NCBI GenBank assembly: GCA_903906315.1
Contig: CAIVJW010000027.1
Span: forward strand, 1-64,000
DNA from: an uncultured delta proteobacterium
GTDB taxonomy: Bacteria; Myxococcota_A; Polyangia; Polyangiales; Polyangiaceae
DNA: 64,000 bases
Direction: 5' to 3'
Numbering within the stretch: position 1 is the first letter of the stretch; each line of letters begins with the position of its first letter. Position numbers and translations under genes: made by a program. The notes under the pieces are model-generated. The model ran no database searches, had not been told where the DNA came from, and saw nothing but the letters and a program-made list of their open reading frames with translations. Shown one piece after another: positions 55,189-63,593 of the stretch.

Positions 55189-56277
55189 GTGCGCGTGGCG
55201 TTCGACGAGCAGATCCTCCTCCTGCAGCGGCGCGGCGGCATCTCGCGGTACGTCGTGGAGCTATTGCACGAGCTCCGGACGAATGACCGCGGCGTCGAGG
55301 TCGAGCTCGCGGCCCGGCGGGTCGTCAATGCGCACGCGATCGAGCGAATCGCGGGCCTCACGGCGGTGCCGGGGCCGCCTGCGGTCGCGCCGTACCTCGC
55401 GCTCGCAGCCGCCACGCTGCGGCGCCGACGCGCCTCGACAGGCGTCGACCTCGTTCACACGACGTACTACCTGCCGCCGTTCCTCCGCGACTTCGTGGGC
55501 GTGCCGAAGGTCGTCACGATCCACGACATGATCCCGGAGCGGCTCGGCGAGCGCATGTGGTTCGGCAACCCGCACATGGCCAAGCGCAGCTTCTACGACC
55601 GCGCGCAGCTCGTGATCTTCAACTCGGCCGCGACGCGGGACGACGCCTTCGCGGTGTACGGCCAGCGCGACATCCCGTACGCGGTGACGCACCTGGGAGT
55701 CGACGCATCCTTCTTCACGCCCGGGCCCGCTCCCGCCGGGCTGCCCGCGCGCTACCTGCTCTTCGTGGGCCGCCGCCACGGCTACAAGGACTTTGCCACC
55801 GCCTTTCGAGCGTTCCGAGCGCTCGCAGCGACCGACCGTGAGCTCCACCTCGTCTGCGTCGGCGGCGCGCCGTTCGGCGCGGCCGAGCAAGACACCTTCC
55901 GTCGGAGCGCGCTCGCCGCGCGAGTGCACCGGATCGCCGTCGACGATCGCGCCCTCGCCGCCGTCTACGCCGCCGCGGAGGCCTTCGTGTTCCCCTCGCG
56001 CTACGAGGGGTTCGGCCTCCCCGCGCTCGAGGCGATGGCCGCCGGCACGCCCGCGATCCTGGCGCGCACCTCGTCGCTCCCCGAGGTCGGCGGCGACGCG
56101 GCGATCTACGTCGCGCCCGGCGACGCCGACGCGATCGCCGACGCGGTGATCGCGCTGCAGGCGTCGCCCGAACGCCGCGCGGAGCTCGTGGCCGCGGCGC
56201 AGACGCGCGCCGGCCGGTTCACCTGGGCGGCAACGGCCGACGCGACCGCCGCCGCCTACCGGCTCGTGGCGCGGTAA
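55189..56277 (+). CDS. Glycosyltransferase, GT4
   Basis: 362 residues, GTG start. N-terminal FDEQILLLQRRGGISRYVVE, HTTYYLPPFLRDF and VVTIHDMIPERLG; C-terminal LFVGRRHGYKDFATAF and FPSRYEGFGLPALEAMA with the E-x7-E pair. The GGISRY and HDMIPE pattern is common among GT4 enzymes adding mannose, rhamnose or glucose, but the donor cannot be named. Last gene of the locus; a hairpin with U-rich tail follows on the other strand and could stop both. Confidence 0.88.
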   Translation: MRVAFDEQILLLQRRGGISRYVVELLHELRTNDRGVEVELAARRVVNAHAIERIAGLTAVPGPPAVAPYLALAAATLRRRRASTGVDLVHTTYYLPPFLRDFVGVPKVVTIHDMIPERLGERMWFGNPHMAKRSFYDRAQLVIFNSAATRDDAFAVYGQRDIPYAVTHLGVDASFFTPGPAPAGLPARYLLFVGRRHGYKDFATAFRAFRALAATDRELHLVCVGGAPFGAAEQDTFRRSALAARVHRIAVDDRALAAVYAAAEAFVFPSRYEGFGLPALEAMAAGTPAILARTSSLPEVGGDAAIYVAPGDADAIADAVIALQASPERRAELVAAAQTRAGRFTWAATADATAAAYRLVAR

Positions 56278-56317
56278 GCCGAGCCGCATGCGCCCGCCAC
56301 GCCGCGAAAGCGCTGGC

Positions 56318-56358
56318 CCAAAAGCAAAACGGGCGCCCCCCGGAGGGAAGCGCCCGTT
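56318..56358 (-). terminator. Rho-independent terminator of tRNA-Leu
   Basis: Read on the minus strand, a nine-pair stem (AACGGGCGC with GCGCCCGTT) encloses a 13-base loop and is followed by TTTTGCTTTT. It lies 12 bases past the tRNA 3' end. The stem may also help stop the glycosyltransferase transcript coming from the left. Confidence 0.8.
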
Positions 56359-56369
56359 GATGCAACCGG

Positions 56370-56453
56370 TGCGAAGGAGAGGACTTGAACCTCCACGCCC
56401 TTGCGGGCACTGGAACCTGAATCCAGCGCGTCTGCCAATTCCGCCACCCTCGC
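56370..56453 (-). tRNA. tRNA-Leu (anticodon CAG)
   Basis: 84 bases on the minus strand. Acceptor stem GCGAGGG pairs with CCTTCGC (one G-U), D loop contains TTGGCAG, the anticodon stem-loop reads CTGGATTCAGGTTCCAG with CAG at 56417-56419 (complement), a long variable arm (TGCCCGCAAGGGCG) fits class II tRNA, and the T loop is GTTCAAGTCC. CCA is not encoded; the discriminator is A. Decodes CUG, a very common codon in this genome. Confidence 0.95.
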
Positions 56454-56466
56454 AAAAGGGACGACC

Positions 56467-56496
56467 TTCTTAGCCCGCCCCCCACCGATCCGTCAA
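56467..56496 (-). promoter_or_regulatory. Sigma70-type promoter of tRNA-Leu
   Basis: On the minus strand TTGACG (56496-56491) and TAAGAA (56472-56467) are separated by 18 bases. The predicted start lies six to eight bases before the mature tRNA. This is the best housekeeping promoter seen in the window. Confidence 0.6.
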
Positions 56497-56596
56497 GCAC
56501 AGAGTCGCGGCCCCAGAGCCGAAATCGCGCGTGACCATCCCGTCTCCCTCACGCGGCCTCACCGTGGTACGCACGCGCGCCCCGGGAGGTCTGCCG

Positions 56597-57940
56597 ATGA
56601 GCTCGACCCGTTCTCCGTCGCCCCGCGCCGCGTCTCGCCTGCTCGTCGTCACGGACGTGCGCGCCATCGATCCCGCGATCGGGCTCGACGCGCTGATCGA
56701 CCTGGTGATCGAGGACGGCCTGCTGACCCGCGCCGGCGTGGGCGCGGCCACGGCGGAGATCCGCGCCTCGGAGCGCGCCCAGGTCGTCTCCGGATCGGGC
56801 CTCTGGGCCTTGCCCGCGTTCGTCGACCTGCACGCGCACCTGCGCGAGCCGGGCCAGGAGTACAAGGAGGACATCGCCTCCGGGCTCGCGGCCGCGGCGG
56901 CCGGCGGCTTCGCGCACGTGTGCGTGATGCCGAACACGCGCCCGGTGAACGACACCCGCAGCATCACGGTCGCGATGCTCGCGCGGGCGCGAGAGGTCGG
57001 CGGCCCGGCGCTCCACCCGATCGGCGCGATCACGATGGGCCAGAAGGGCGCCGAGCTCACCGAGATGGGCGACCTCAAGGACGCCGGCGCGGTGGCCGTC
57101 TCCGACGACGGCCGCTGCGTCACGAACAGCGCCGTGATGCGCCGCGCGCTCGAGTACGCCTCGAACTTCGACCTGCCGGTCATCCAGCACGCCGAGGATC
57201 ACGCGCTCACCGAGGGCGCGCAGATGCACGAGGGCGCGCTCTCCACGCGCCTCGGCCTGCGGGGCTGGCCGCGCGTCGCCGAGGACGTCATCGTCGCGCG
57301 CGACCTGCTCCTCGCCGAGGCGATCGGCGCCCGCTACCACGTCGCGCACGTCTCCTCGCTCGGTTCGGTCCGCCTGCTCCGCGAGGCGAAGGCGCGCGGG
57401 GTGAAGGTGAGCGCCGAGGTCACGCCCCACCACCTGACGCTCACCGACGCCTCCGTGCTCGGCTACGACACGGCCTGCAAGGTCAACCCTCCGCTGCGCG
57501 AGCAGGCGGACGTCGACGCGCTGCGCGCCGCGCTCGCCGACGGCACCATCGACGCTATCGCGACCGATCACGCGCCCCACTCGTCGCTCGAAAAGGACTG
57601 CGAGTTCGCCGAGGCGTCGCCCGGCATGATCGGGCTCGAGCTCGTCGTGCCGCTCCTCCTCGGGCTCGTGCGCGAGGGCGCGCTGCCGCTCGCGCGCCTC
57701 GTCGACGCCCTGACGCGCGCGCCCGCCCGCATCGTGGGCCTCGCCGCGCCGACGCTGCGCGAGGGCGCCACCGCCGAGATCTGCCTCGTCGACCCGGCGC
57801 GCACCTACACGATCGAGGCCGCTCGCCTGCGATCGAAGAGCAAGAACACGCCCTTCCTGGGGCGGACGGTCACGGGCGCGGTGAGGATGACGCTGGCTGG
57901 AGGTCGCGTGGTGTTCGACGCGTTCGGGGGCGAGGGATGA
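56597..57940 (+). CDS. pyrC: Dihydroorotase (class I)
   Basis: 447 residues from the ATG at 56597, supported by a GGGAGGT site six bases upstream. Interconverts carbamoyl-aspartate and dihydroorotate in pyrimidine synthesis. Metal-binding DLHAHLREPG, the later QHAED, YHVAHVSS and the catalytic DHAPHS segment are intact, matching active class I enzymes. Length is normal. The stop and carA start overlap (ATGA), so pyrimidine supply is coupled to carbamoyl-phosphate synthesis. pyrB and carB are not in the window. Confidence 0.95.
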   Translation: MSSTRSPSPRAASRLLVVTDVRAIDPAIGLDALIDLVIEDGLLTRAGVGAATAEIRASERAQVVSGSGLWALPAFVDLHAHLREPGQEYKEDIASGLAAAAAGGFAHVCVMPNTRPVNDTRSITVAMLARAREVGGPALHPIGAITMGQKGAELTEMGDLKDAGAVAVSDDGRCVTNSAVMRRALEYASNFDLPVIQHAEDHALTEGAQMHEGALSTRLGLRGWPRVAEDVIVARDLLLAEAIGARYHVAHVSSLGSVRLLREAKARGVKVSAEVTPHHLTLTDASVLGYDTACKVNPPLREQADVDALRAALADGTIDAIATDHAPHSSLEKDCEFAEASPGMIGLELVVPLLLGLVREGALPLARLVDALTRAPARIVGLAAPTLREGATAEICLVDPARTYTIEAARLRSKSKNTPFLGRTVTGAVRMTLAGGRVVFDAFGGEG

Positions 57941-59076
57941 GCGGCGTGCGCGCGAGGCTCGCGCTCGCCGACGGCACGATCTTCGAGGGCGAGGCCTTCG
58001 GCGCGGCCGGCGTGGCGACCGGCGAGGTCGTCTTCACGACCGGGATGACCGGCTACCAGGAGGTCCTCACGGATCCCTCGTATTGCGGGCAAATCGTGAC
58101 GATGACCGCGCCGGAGATCGGCAACACGGGCATCGTCGCCGAGGACGCCGAGAGCGCGCACGAGGCGCCCTGGGTCTCGGGGTTGATCGTGCGCGAGGCG
58201 AGCCCCGTGGCGTCGAGCTGGCGCGCCACCGAGACGCTGTCGGCGTGGCTCGAGCGGCACGGCGTGGTCGCGCTCTCGGGCCTCGACACGCGGCGCCTCA
58301 CCCGCCACCTGCGCGATCACGGCTCGCAGAACGGCGCGATCGGGGCCGCGCCGCCCGAGGAGCTCGTCCGCCGCGCGTGCGACGCGCCGTCGATGGTCGG
58401 CCTCGACCTCGTCGCGCGCGTCACGCCGAAGGAGCCGTACCGCTTCACCGAATCGAGCGGCGTCTGGCGGGCGACCCCTGCGCCGACCGGCGCCACGCGC
58501 CACGTCGTCGCCATCGACCTCGGCCTCAAGCGCAACATCCTGCGCTGCCTCGTCGACGCCGGCTGCTCGGTGACCGTCGTCCCCGCGCGCACGACGGCCG
58601 CCGAGATCCTCGCCCTCGATCCGGACGGCGTCTTCGTCTCCAACGGCCCCGGCGACCCCGCCGCGGTAACCTACGCCATCGACACCGTGAAGGGCCTGCT
58701 GGGCAAGCGGCCGATCTTCGGCATCTGCCTGGGCCACCAGCTGCTCGCGATCGCGACCGGCGCCACCACCTACAAGCTCAAGTTCGGCCACCGCGGCCTC
58801 AACCAGCCGGTGAAGGATCTCGCGACGGGCCGCGTCGAGATCACGACGCAGAACCACGGCTTCGCGGTCGACCTCGCCTCGCTCGAGGGCAAGGCGCGCA
58901 CGACCCACCTGCACCTGAACGACGGCACCAGCGAGGGCCTCGAGGTCCCCGATCTCGACGCGTTCTCGGTGCAGTACCACCCCGAGGCCGCCGCCGGCCC
59001 GCACGACGCGCTCTACCTGTTCAGGCGCTTCGTCGACCGCATCGACCTCGCCCGGGACCGGCGCGCGCACGCCTGA
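57937..59076 (+). CDS. carA: Carbamoyl-phosphate synthase small subunit
   Basis: 379 residues, coupled to pyrC. Glutamine amidotransferase subunit feeding ammonia to CarB for carbamoyl phosphate. N-terminal domain: TGMTGYQEVLTDPSYCGQIV; C-terminal class I amidotransferase domain with FGICLGHQLLAIATG, where the Cys is the nucleophile, GHRGLNQPVKD, and the His-Glu pair in YHPEAAAGPHD. Length is typical. Confidence 0.96.
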   Translation: MSGVRARLALADGTIFEGEAFGAAGVATGEVVFTTGMTGYQEVLTDPSYCGQIVTMTAPEIGNTGIVAEDAESAHEAPWVSGLIVREASPVASSWRATETLSAWLERHGVVALSGLDTRRLTRHLRDHGSQNGAIGAAPPEELVRRACDAPSMVGLDLVARVTPKEPYRFTESSGVWRATPAPTGATRHVVAIDLGLKRNILRCLVDAGCSVTVVPARTTAAEILALDPDGVFVSNGPGDPAAVTYAIDTVKGLLGKRPIFGICLGHQLLAIATGATTYKLKFGHRGLNQPVKDLATGRVEITTQNHGFAVDLASLEGKARTTHLHLNDGTSEGLEVPDLDAFSVQYHPEAAAGPHDALYLFRRFVDRIDLARDRRAHA

Positions 59077-59101
59077 AGCGGCGGCTTCCGGGCAGGCGTG
59101 C

Positions 59102-59107
59102 TAGACG
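59102..59107 (+). promoter_or_regulatory. TAGACG -10-like hexamer near start
   Basis: TAGACG is followed by 11 bases and the rimO ATG at 59119, predicting a leader of about five bases. Confidence 0.3.
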
Positions 59108-59118
59108 CTGGCGCGCCC

Positions 59119-60594
59119 ATGCCCGCACGCCGAACCATCCACTTCGTCAGCCTCGGCTGCCCCAAGAACCGCGTCGACTCCGAGGTCATGCTCGGCGTCG
59201 CCCAGGGCGCCGGCTACGCCCACGTGGACGACCCGGCGGACGCGGAGGTCATCGTCGTCAACACCTGCGGCTTCATCGGCGAGGCCAAGAAGGAGTCGAT
59301 CGACGCGATCCTCGAGATGGCCACGCAGAAGGACGGCGGCGCCTGCCAGCGCCTCGTCGTCGCCGGCTGCCTCTCGCAGCGCCACCCCGACGAGCTCGCG
59401 CGCGAGCTGCCGGAGGTCGACCACTTCCTCGGGTCGAGCGACATGCTCCGCCTCGGCGAGGTGCTCGCGGGCAAGGCCGAGCGCCTCCTCGTGGGCAACC
59501 CGGCCGACTGGCTCGCCTCCGCGGCGACCCCGCGGACGCTGAGCACGCCGGGCGCGAGCGCGTACGTGAAGATCGCCGAGGGCTGCAACCGCACCTGCTC
59601 GTTCTGCGTCATCCCGGAGCTCCGCGGCAAGCAGCGATCGCGATCGCCCGAGGACGTGGTCCGCGAGGTCGAGCAGCTCGTCGCCGCCGGCGTGAAGGAG
59701 GTGAACCTCGTCTCGCAGGACACCATCGCGTACGGCCGCGACCTCGCCGGCGCGGGCGCCACGCTCGCCGACCTCGCGCGCCGCGTCGCCGACGTCCGCG
59801 GCATCCACTGGGTGCGCCTCTTCTACCTCTACCCCGAGACGCTCTCGGACGAGCTCGTCGAGGTGCTCGCCGGCCACCCGCGCGTCGTGAAATACGTCGA
59901 CATGCCGCTGCAGCACGCGGCCGACGGCATGCTGAAGCGCATGCGCCGCGGCCACGGCGGCGCGCGCCTGCGCAAGGTCGTGACCACCCTCAAGAAGAAC
60001 GTCCCCGACCTCACGTTCCGCACGGCCTTCATCGTGGGCCACCCCGGCGAGACCGACGAGGAGTTCGTCGAGCTCTGCGACTTCGTGAAGTGGGCCGAGT
60101 TCGACCGCGTCGGCGTCTTCCGCTACTCGGACGAGGAGTCGTCGCAGAGCTTCGCCATCCCCGGCAAGGTGCCCGCGCGAACCGCCGGCGCCCGCCACCG
60201 CAAGCTGATGACCCTGCAGCGCCGGATCGCCCACGCAAAGAACGAGGCGATCGTCGGGCGCGACCTCGAGGTGCTCGTCGAGGGCGCGAGCGACGAGCAC
60301 GAGTTCGTCCTGATGGCGCGCCACGCGGGCCAGGCGCCGGAGATCGACGGTCAGGTCTACCTCTCGGGCGGCCTCGCGAGCCCCGGTGAGCTGCGCCGCG
60401 TGCGCATCACGCAGGCGAGCGACTACGACCTCGTCGGCGAGCTCCTCGACGGCGACGCCGCGGCCGACGCCGCAGCCCACGCCGAGGCGCGCCCCGCGAC
60501 GAAGGACAGGACCACCACCTCCACGGCTGCCGGACCAAAGCGCGTCGCCCTGCGCGTGCTGCAAACCGACGGGCGCGACCGCCAATCGAGTTGA
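59119..60594 (+). CDS. rimO: Ribosomal protein S12 methylthiotransferase
   Basis: 491 residues from the ATG at 59119 (a GTG seven codons upstream is in frame). Radical SAM enzyme adding a methylthio group to an Asp of S12. N-terminal MTTase domain opens with SLGCPKNRVDSE, the RimO version of this motif; two more Cys lie in NTCGF and AGCLSQ. The radical SAM motif is GCNRTCSFC, followed by ELRGKQRSRSPEDVV. A TRAM domain ends at about residue 445. A 45-residue low-complexity extension with Ala/Asp/Thr and Arg follows, which most RimO lack. Confidence 0.95.
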   Translation: MPARRTIHFVSLGCPKNRVDSEVMLGVAQGAGYAHVDDPADAEVIVVNTCGFIGEAKKESIDAILEMATQKDGGACQRLVVAGCLSQRHPDELARELPEVDHFLGSSDMLRLGEVLAGKAERLLVGNPADWLASAATPRTLSTPGASAYVKIAEGCNRTCSFCVIPELRGKQRSRSPEDVVREVEQLVAAGVKEVNLVSQDTIAYGRDLAGAGATLADLARRVADVRGIHWVRLFYLYPETLSDELVEVLAGHPRVVKYVDMPLQHAADGMLKRMRRGHGGARLRKVVTTLKKNVPDLTFRTAFIVGHPGETDEEFVELCDFVKWAEFDRVGVFRYSDEESSQSFAIPGKVPARTAGARHRKLMTLQRRIAHAKNEAIVGRDLEVLVEGASDEHEFVLMARHAGQAPEIDGQVYLSGGLASPGELRRVRITQASDYDLVGELLDGDAAADAAAHAEARPATKDRTTTSTAAGPKRVALRVLQTDGRDRQSS

Positions 60595-60678
60595 CGGACG
60601 CCGGCCCTCGAAGGGCTCGCTTCCGGGCGAATTGGGCGCATCCGCGCGCGGCACGCAGTATGCTGGTTCGCGATTGAA

Positions 60679-61059
60679 ATGGTGCGTCGCGCGCTGCTCC
60701 GAGCTCTGTCCGCGGTGGGGGTTTCGGCCCTCGTCGGGGCCGGGTGCCTGAGCCCGACGCTGCCGATCCCGCCGCCCGACCCGCCGGACAGCATGCACGC
60801 GACGGCCGCCGGACACTGGCAGGTCGCCGGCGACTGCACGCCGGGCGCGCGGGTGACCGTCCTCGACGCGCGCACCGGACGCGGCGCCGTGGTCGAGGAC
60901 CTGACGCGCGCGGGCCGCTACGTGGTCGACCTCGAGGCCGAGGCCTGCGATCCCGCCTGGGTGATGCAGGAGGTCGACGAGGAGCGCAGCGGCCAGACCG
61001 GCTTCGTCATCGGCGCCCGCTCGCGGAACGCCCCCGTCGACGCGGGCGCCTGCCCGTAG
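60679..61059 (+). CDS. Small lipoprotein
   Basis: 126 residues. Lipoprotein signal: MVRRALLRALSAVGVSALVG then AGC with Cys23. A Pro-rich linker (PIPPPDPPDS) leads to a small beta-rich domain (GHWQVAGDCTPGARVTVLDAR) with two further Cys (CDPAW and the final CP) that may form a disulfide with the earlier Cys. No family recognised. It sits between rimO and the sigma54 activator. A TATGCT hexamer 14 bases upstream of the ATG suggests a leader of only about eight bases. Confidence 0.75.
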   Translation: MVRRALLRALSAVGVSALVGAGCLSPTLPIPPPDPPDSMHATAAGHWQVAGDCTPGARVTVLDARTGRGAVVEDLTRAGRYVVDLEAEACDPAWVMQEVDEERSGQTGFVIGARSRNAPVDAGACP

Positions 61060-61178
61060 CCCCACCGAGGCGCGCGCCCCCCGGCCGTCCCCACTGGCCG
61101 CGGCGATCAGGGCCCGAACGGCGCCAGCAATCGCGCCACCCGGCCGCGCCCGAAGCTGACGCGCCCCGGTTCATTCCG

Positions 61179-61184
61179 TAGACT
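61179..61184 (+). promoter_or_regulatory. TAGACT -10-like hexamer upstream of pilR-like gene
   Basis: TAGACT is followed by 13 bases and the ATG at 61198, predicting a seven-base leader. It is identical to the site at 1689. Confidence 0.3.
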
Positions 61185-61197
61185 GCGCCGCATCCGC

Positions 61198-62703
61198 ATG
61201 AGCTCGTCCGTCGCAGACTCGATCCCCCCGCCCCCCACCCGCGTGCTCGTCGTCGACGACGAGCCGGGCCTGCGCGAGATCCTGCGCCGGGCGTTCCTGC
61301 GCGCCGGCTACGAGGTGGTCGAGGCCGCCGGGATGCGCCAGGCCCTCGAGGCCCTCAAGCAGAGCCCGAAGCCGTTCCCGCTGGTCCTGACCGACCTCGC
61401 GATGCCCGACCTGCCCGGCTGCCAGGCCGGCATGCAGGTCCTCCGCGTCGCCAAGGAGCGGAGCCCCGCGACCGAGGTCATCGTCATGACCGCCCACGGC
61501 GACCGCGACACGGCGGTCGAGGCGATGCGGCTCGGGGCGTACGACTTCGTCAACAAGCCCTTCTCCTCCGTGATGGAGATGGTCGTCCGCGCCGGCAAGG
61601 CGCTCGAGAAGAGCTCGCTCGTCACCGAAAACCGGGGCCTGCGGGCGCACCTCGAGCGCCTCGAGCCGCACGACGGCGACCTCGTCGGCGCGAGCCCGGC
61701 CATGCAGCAGATCAGCGAGCTGCTCGACAAGGTCGCGGGGATGCGCACGACGGTGCTCATCACGGGCGAGAGCGGCACGGGCAAGGAGCGCATCGCGCGT
61801 TCGCTGCACGACCGGAGCGACCGCGCCCCGAAGCCGTTCCTCGTCGTCAGCTGCGGCGCGCTCCCCGAGGCGCTGATGGAGAGCGAGCTCTTCGGCCACG
61901 AGAAGGGGTCATTCACGGGCGCCGGCGTGCGCACCCTCGGCATGTTCCGCGAGGCGGACGGCGGGACGCTCCTCCTCGACGAGGTCGGCGAGCTGCCGAT
62001 GCCCCTGCAGGTGAAGCTGCTGCGCGTGCTGCAAGAGCGCAAAGTGCGCCCAGTCGGGGGCACCGCGGAGCTCCCCGTCGACGTTCGCGTCCTCGCGGCG
62101 ACGAACCGGGACGTCGAGGCCGAGGTCCGTGAAGGCCGCTTCCGGCAGGACCTGTACTACCGACTCAACGTCATCCGCATCGAGATCCCGCCGCTGCGCG
62201 AGCGACCGGGGGACGTATCTCGGCTCGTCGACCGCTTCATACGCCGCTTCGCCGCCGAGTTTGGAAAGGACATCCGAGGCGTGACGCCGGACGCCTTGCG
62301 ATCCCTCGACGCCTACGCATTCCCCGGCAACGTGCGTGAGCTGGAGAACATGATGGAGCGCGCTGTCGCGCTCGCCGGCGGGCCTTCCATCGGCCTCGGC
62401 GACCTCCCGGCCGTCGTCAGCGGCCTCTCGGCGAGCCCGGCCCCGCTACTCACCCAGTTGCCCGAAGAGGGCTGCAACCTCGACGAGGTGCTCGGTGAGG
62501 TCGAGCGGCGCCTGGTCCTCCAGGCGCTCGAGCGCACCGGCGGCATTCGCAAGTCGGCGGCACGCCTGCTCGGTGTCACGTTTCGCTCCCTCCGCTACCG
62601 ACTCTCCAAGCATGCGCTCGGAGATCAGGAGGGGGACGACGACGATGACGGGCCCGCGACCAGCCCAGGCCGAGAACTGTCACCGCGTCCGCCCCGTCGG
62701 TGA
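61198..62703 (+). CDS. pilR: NtrC-family sigma54 activator, PilR-like
   Basis: 501 residues. Receiver domain with DD at 20-21, phosphoacceptor Asp66 in LVLTDLAMPD and Lys120 in NKPF. AAA+ domain (~160-390): Walker A GESGTGKE (190-197), GSFTGA (237-242) where most have GAFTGA, Walker B GGTLLLDEVGE. HTH of the Fis type at the end (GGIRKSAARLLGVTFRSLRYRL). It precedes two pilin genes and a -24/-12 promoter, so it is probably PilR, but no PilS histidine kinase is adjacent. A short Asp- and Pro/Arg-rich tail closes the protein. Confidence 0.85.
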   Translation: MSSSVADSIPPPPTRVLVVDDEPGLREILRRAFLRAGYEVVEAAGMRQALEALKQSPKPFPLVLTDLAMPDLPGCQAGMQVLRVAKERSPATEVIVMTAHGDRDTAVEAMRLGAYDFVNKPFSSVMEMVVRAGKALEKSSLVTENRGLRAHLERLEPHDGDLVGASPAMQQISELLDKVAGMRTTVLITGESGTGKERIARSLHDRSDRAPKPFLVVSCGALPEALMESELFGHEKGSFTGAGVRTLGMFREADGGTLLLDEVGELPMPLQVKLLRVLQERKVRPVGGTAELPVDVRVLAATNRDVEAEVREGRFRQDLYYRLNVIRIEIPPLRERPGDVSRLVDRFIRRFAAEFGKDIRGVTPDALRSLDAYAFPGNVRELENMMERAVALAGGPSIGLGDLPAVVSGLSASPAPLLTQLPEEGCNLDEVLGEVERRLVLQALERTGGIRKSAARLLGVTFRSLRYRLSKHALGDQEGDDDDDGPATSPGRELSPRPPRR

Positions 62704-62832
62704 CAAAAATCGGCACCTCGAAACCGCCTCCGAGGGACACAAAGCCCCGCCGGCGGTCGCCAGAGGTCCCCGCTGGCTGATTCTCGCAGAGTTTTGGGAC
62801 ATCCCGCCCCTCGTGCCGTACCGTTGGCCCTC

Positions 62833-62848
62833 TGGCACGGCCTCTGCA
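62833..62848 (+). promoter_or_regulatory. Sigma54 (-24/-12) promoter candidate
   Basis: TGGCACGGCCTCTGCA matches TGGCACG-N4-TTGCA at all but one important base, with GG and GC at the required 12-base separation. It lies 5' of the pilin-like gene and 130 bases after the activator. The predicted start is near 62859, only five bases before the ATG, which places the AAAGGG sequence at 62849-62854 upstream of the transcript. Confidence 0.65.
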
Positions 62849-62863
62849 AAAGGGTGAATCGCG

Positions 62864-63457
62864 ATGACGAACCGCTCCTCCCGCAGCTCGAGGGCCTCCG
62901 CAGCACGAGGCTTCACGCTGGTCGAGCTGCTCGTCGTGGTGGCGATGATCGGAGTGCTCGCGGCGCTCGCGCTGGTCGGGTACCGGAAGTACATGCGCGC
63001 GTCGTCCTCCTCGGAGGCGACGGCCATGATCCAGGGCATTCGTGCGGCAGAAGAGGCCTACAAGGCCGAGATGTTGGTTTATCTCAAGGTCTCGCCCAGC
63101 CTCAACGCCGCCGCGGACTACTACCCGACCAACCCGGCCACCTCGTGCGCGGCTGGCAAGTCGATCAAGACGGGCTGGGGCGGTGGCGCCACCCAGACCG
63201 CGGTCAACTGGAAGACGCTGAACGTGACGGCGGACTCGCCGGTTGCCTTCTCGTATGCCGCGGTCGCGGGCACGACCACGACTCCCTACCCGGGCTGGCC
63301 GGCGGCGTTGAAGAACACGCCGACTCTGCCCGCGCCTGCGACGGAGCCCTGGTACGTGATCATGGCGATGGCCGACCGCGACTGCGACGGCACGTTCGCC
63401 GTGTTTCTGTCCTCTTCCTTCACGGGAGAGGTCTACTACGAGAACGAGACGGAATAG
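62864..63457 (+). CDS. Type IV pilin-like protein with prepilin leader
   Basis: 197 residues. Prepilin leader of 16 residues ending in Gly, then FTLVELLVVVAMIGVLAALAL; cleavage before Phe17 and Glu at mature position 5 match type IV pilins. The rest is a globular head, with two Cys (TSCAAG and DRDCDG) that may form the D-region disulfide. It is longer than classical PilA (~150-160). In frame, no alternative start exists after the ATG. It may be a minor or main pilin; probable sigma54 control. Confidence 0.87.
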   Translation: MTNRSSRSSRASAARGFTLVELLVVVAMIGVLAALALVGYRKYMRASSSSEATAMIQGIRAAEEAYKAEMLVYLKVSPSLNAAADYYPTNPATSCAAGKSIKTGWGGGATQTAVNWKTLNVTADSPVAFSYAAVAGTTTTPYPGWPAALKNTPTLPAPATEPWYVIMAMADRDCDGTFAVFLSSSFTGEVYYENETE

Positions 63458-63593
63458 ACACCGAGATTTCGCGGGCTCCCGGCCTATCCGTCGGATTGGC
63501 TCGCAGACACGTGACGAAGCGGGGCGCATCTAGCCGGGCCCCCGCCTCGGGCGGTTTACGATAACCCGGCACAATGAGACGGAGAACCGAACC

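Noticed and set aside
56278-56596. Integration site next to tRNA-Leu
   Set aside because: There is no integrase, no direct repeat of the tRNA 3' end and no change in composition; only a terminator and a promoter flank it.
62774-62788. TGGCTGATTCTCGCA as a second -24/-12 promoter
   Set aside because: GG and GC are 11 bases apart instead of 12, so the sigma54 spacing is wrong.
63541-63560. Terminator between the two pilin genes (CCGCC-TCG-GGCGG-TTT)
   Set aside because: The stem has only five pairs and the T-run only three bases. It is too weak to call.
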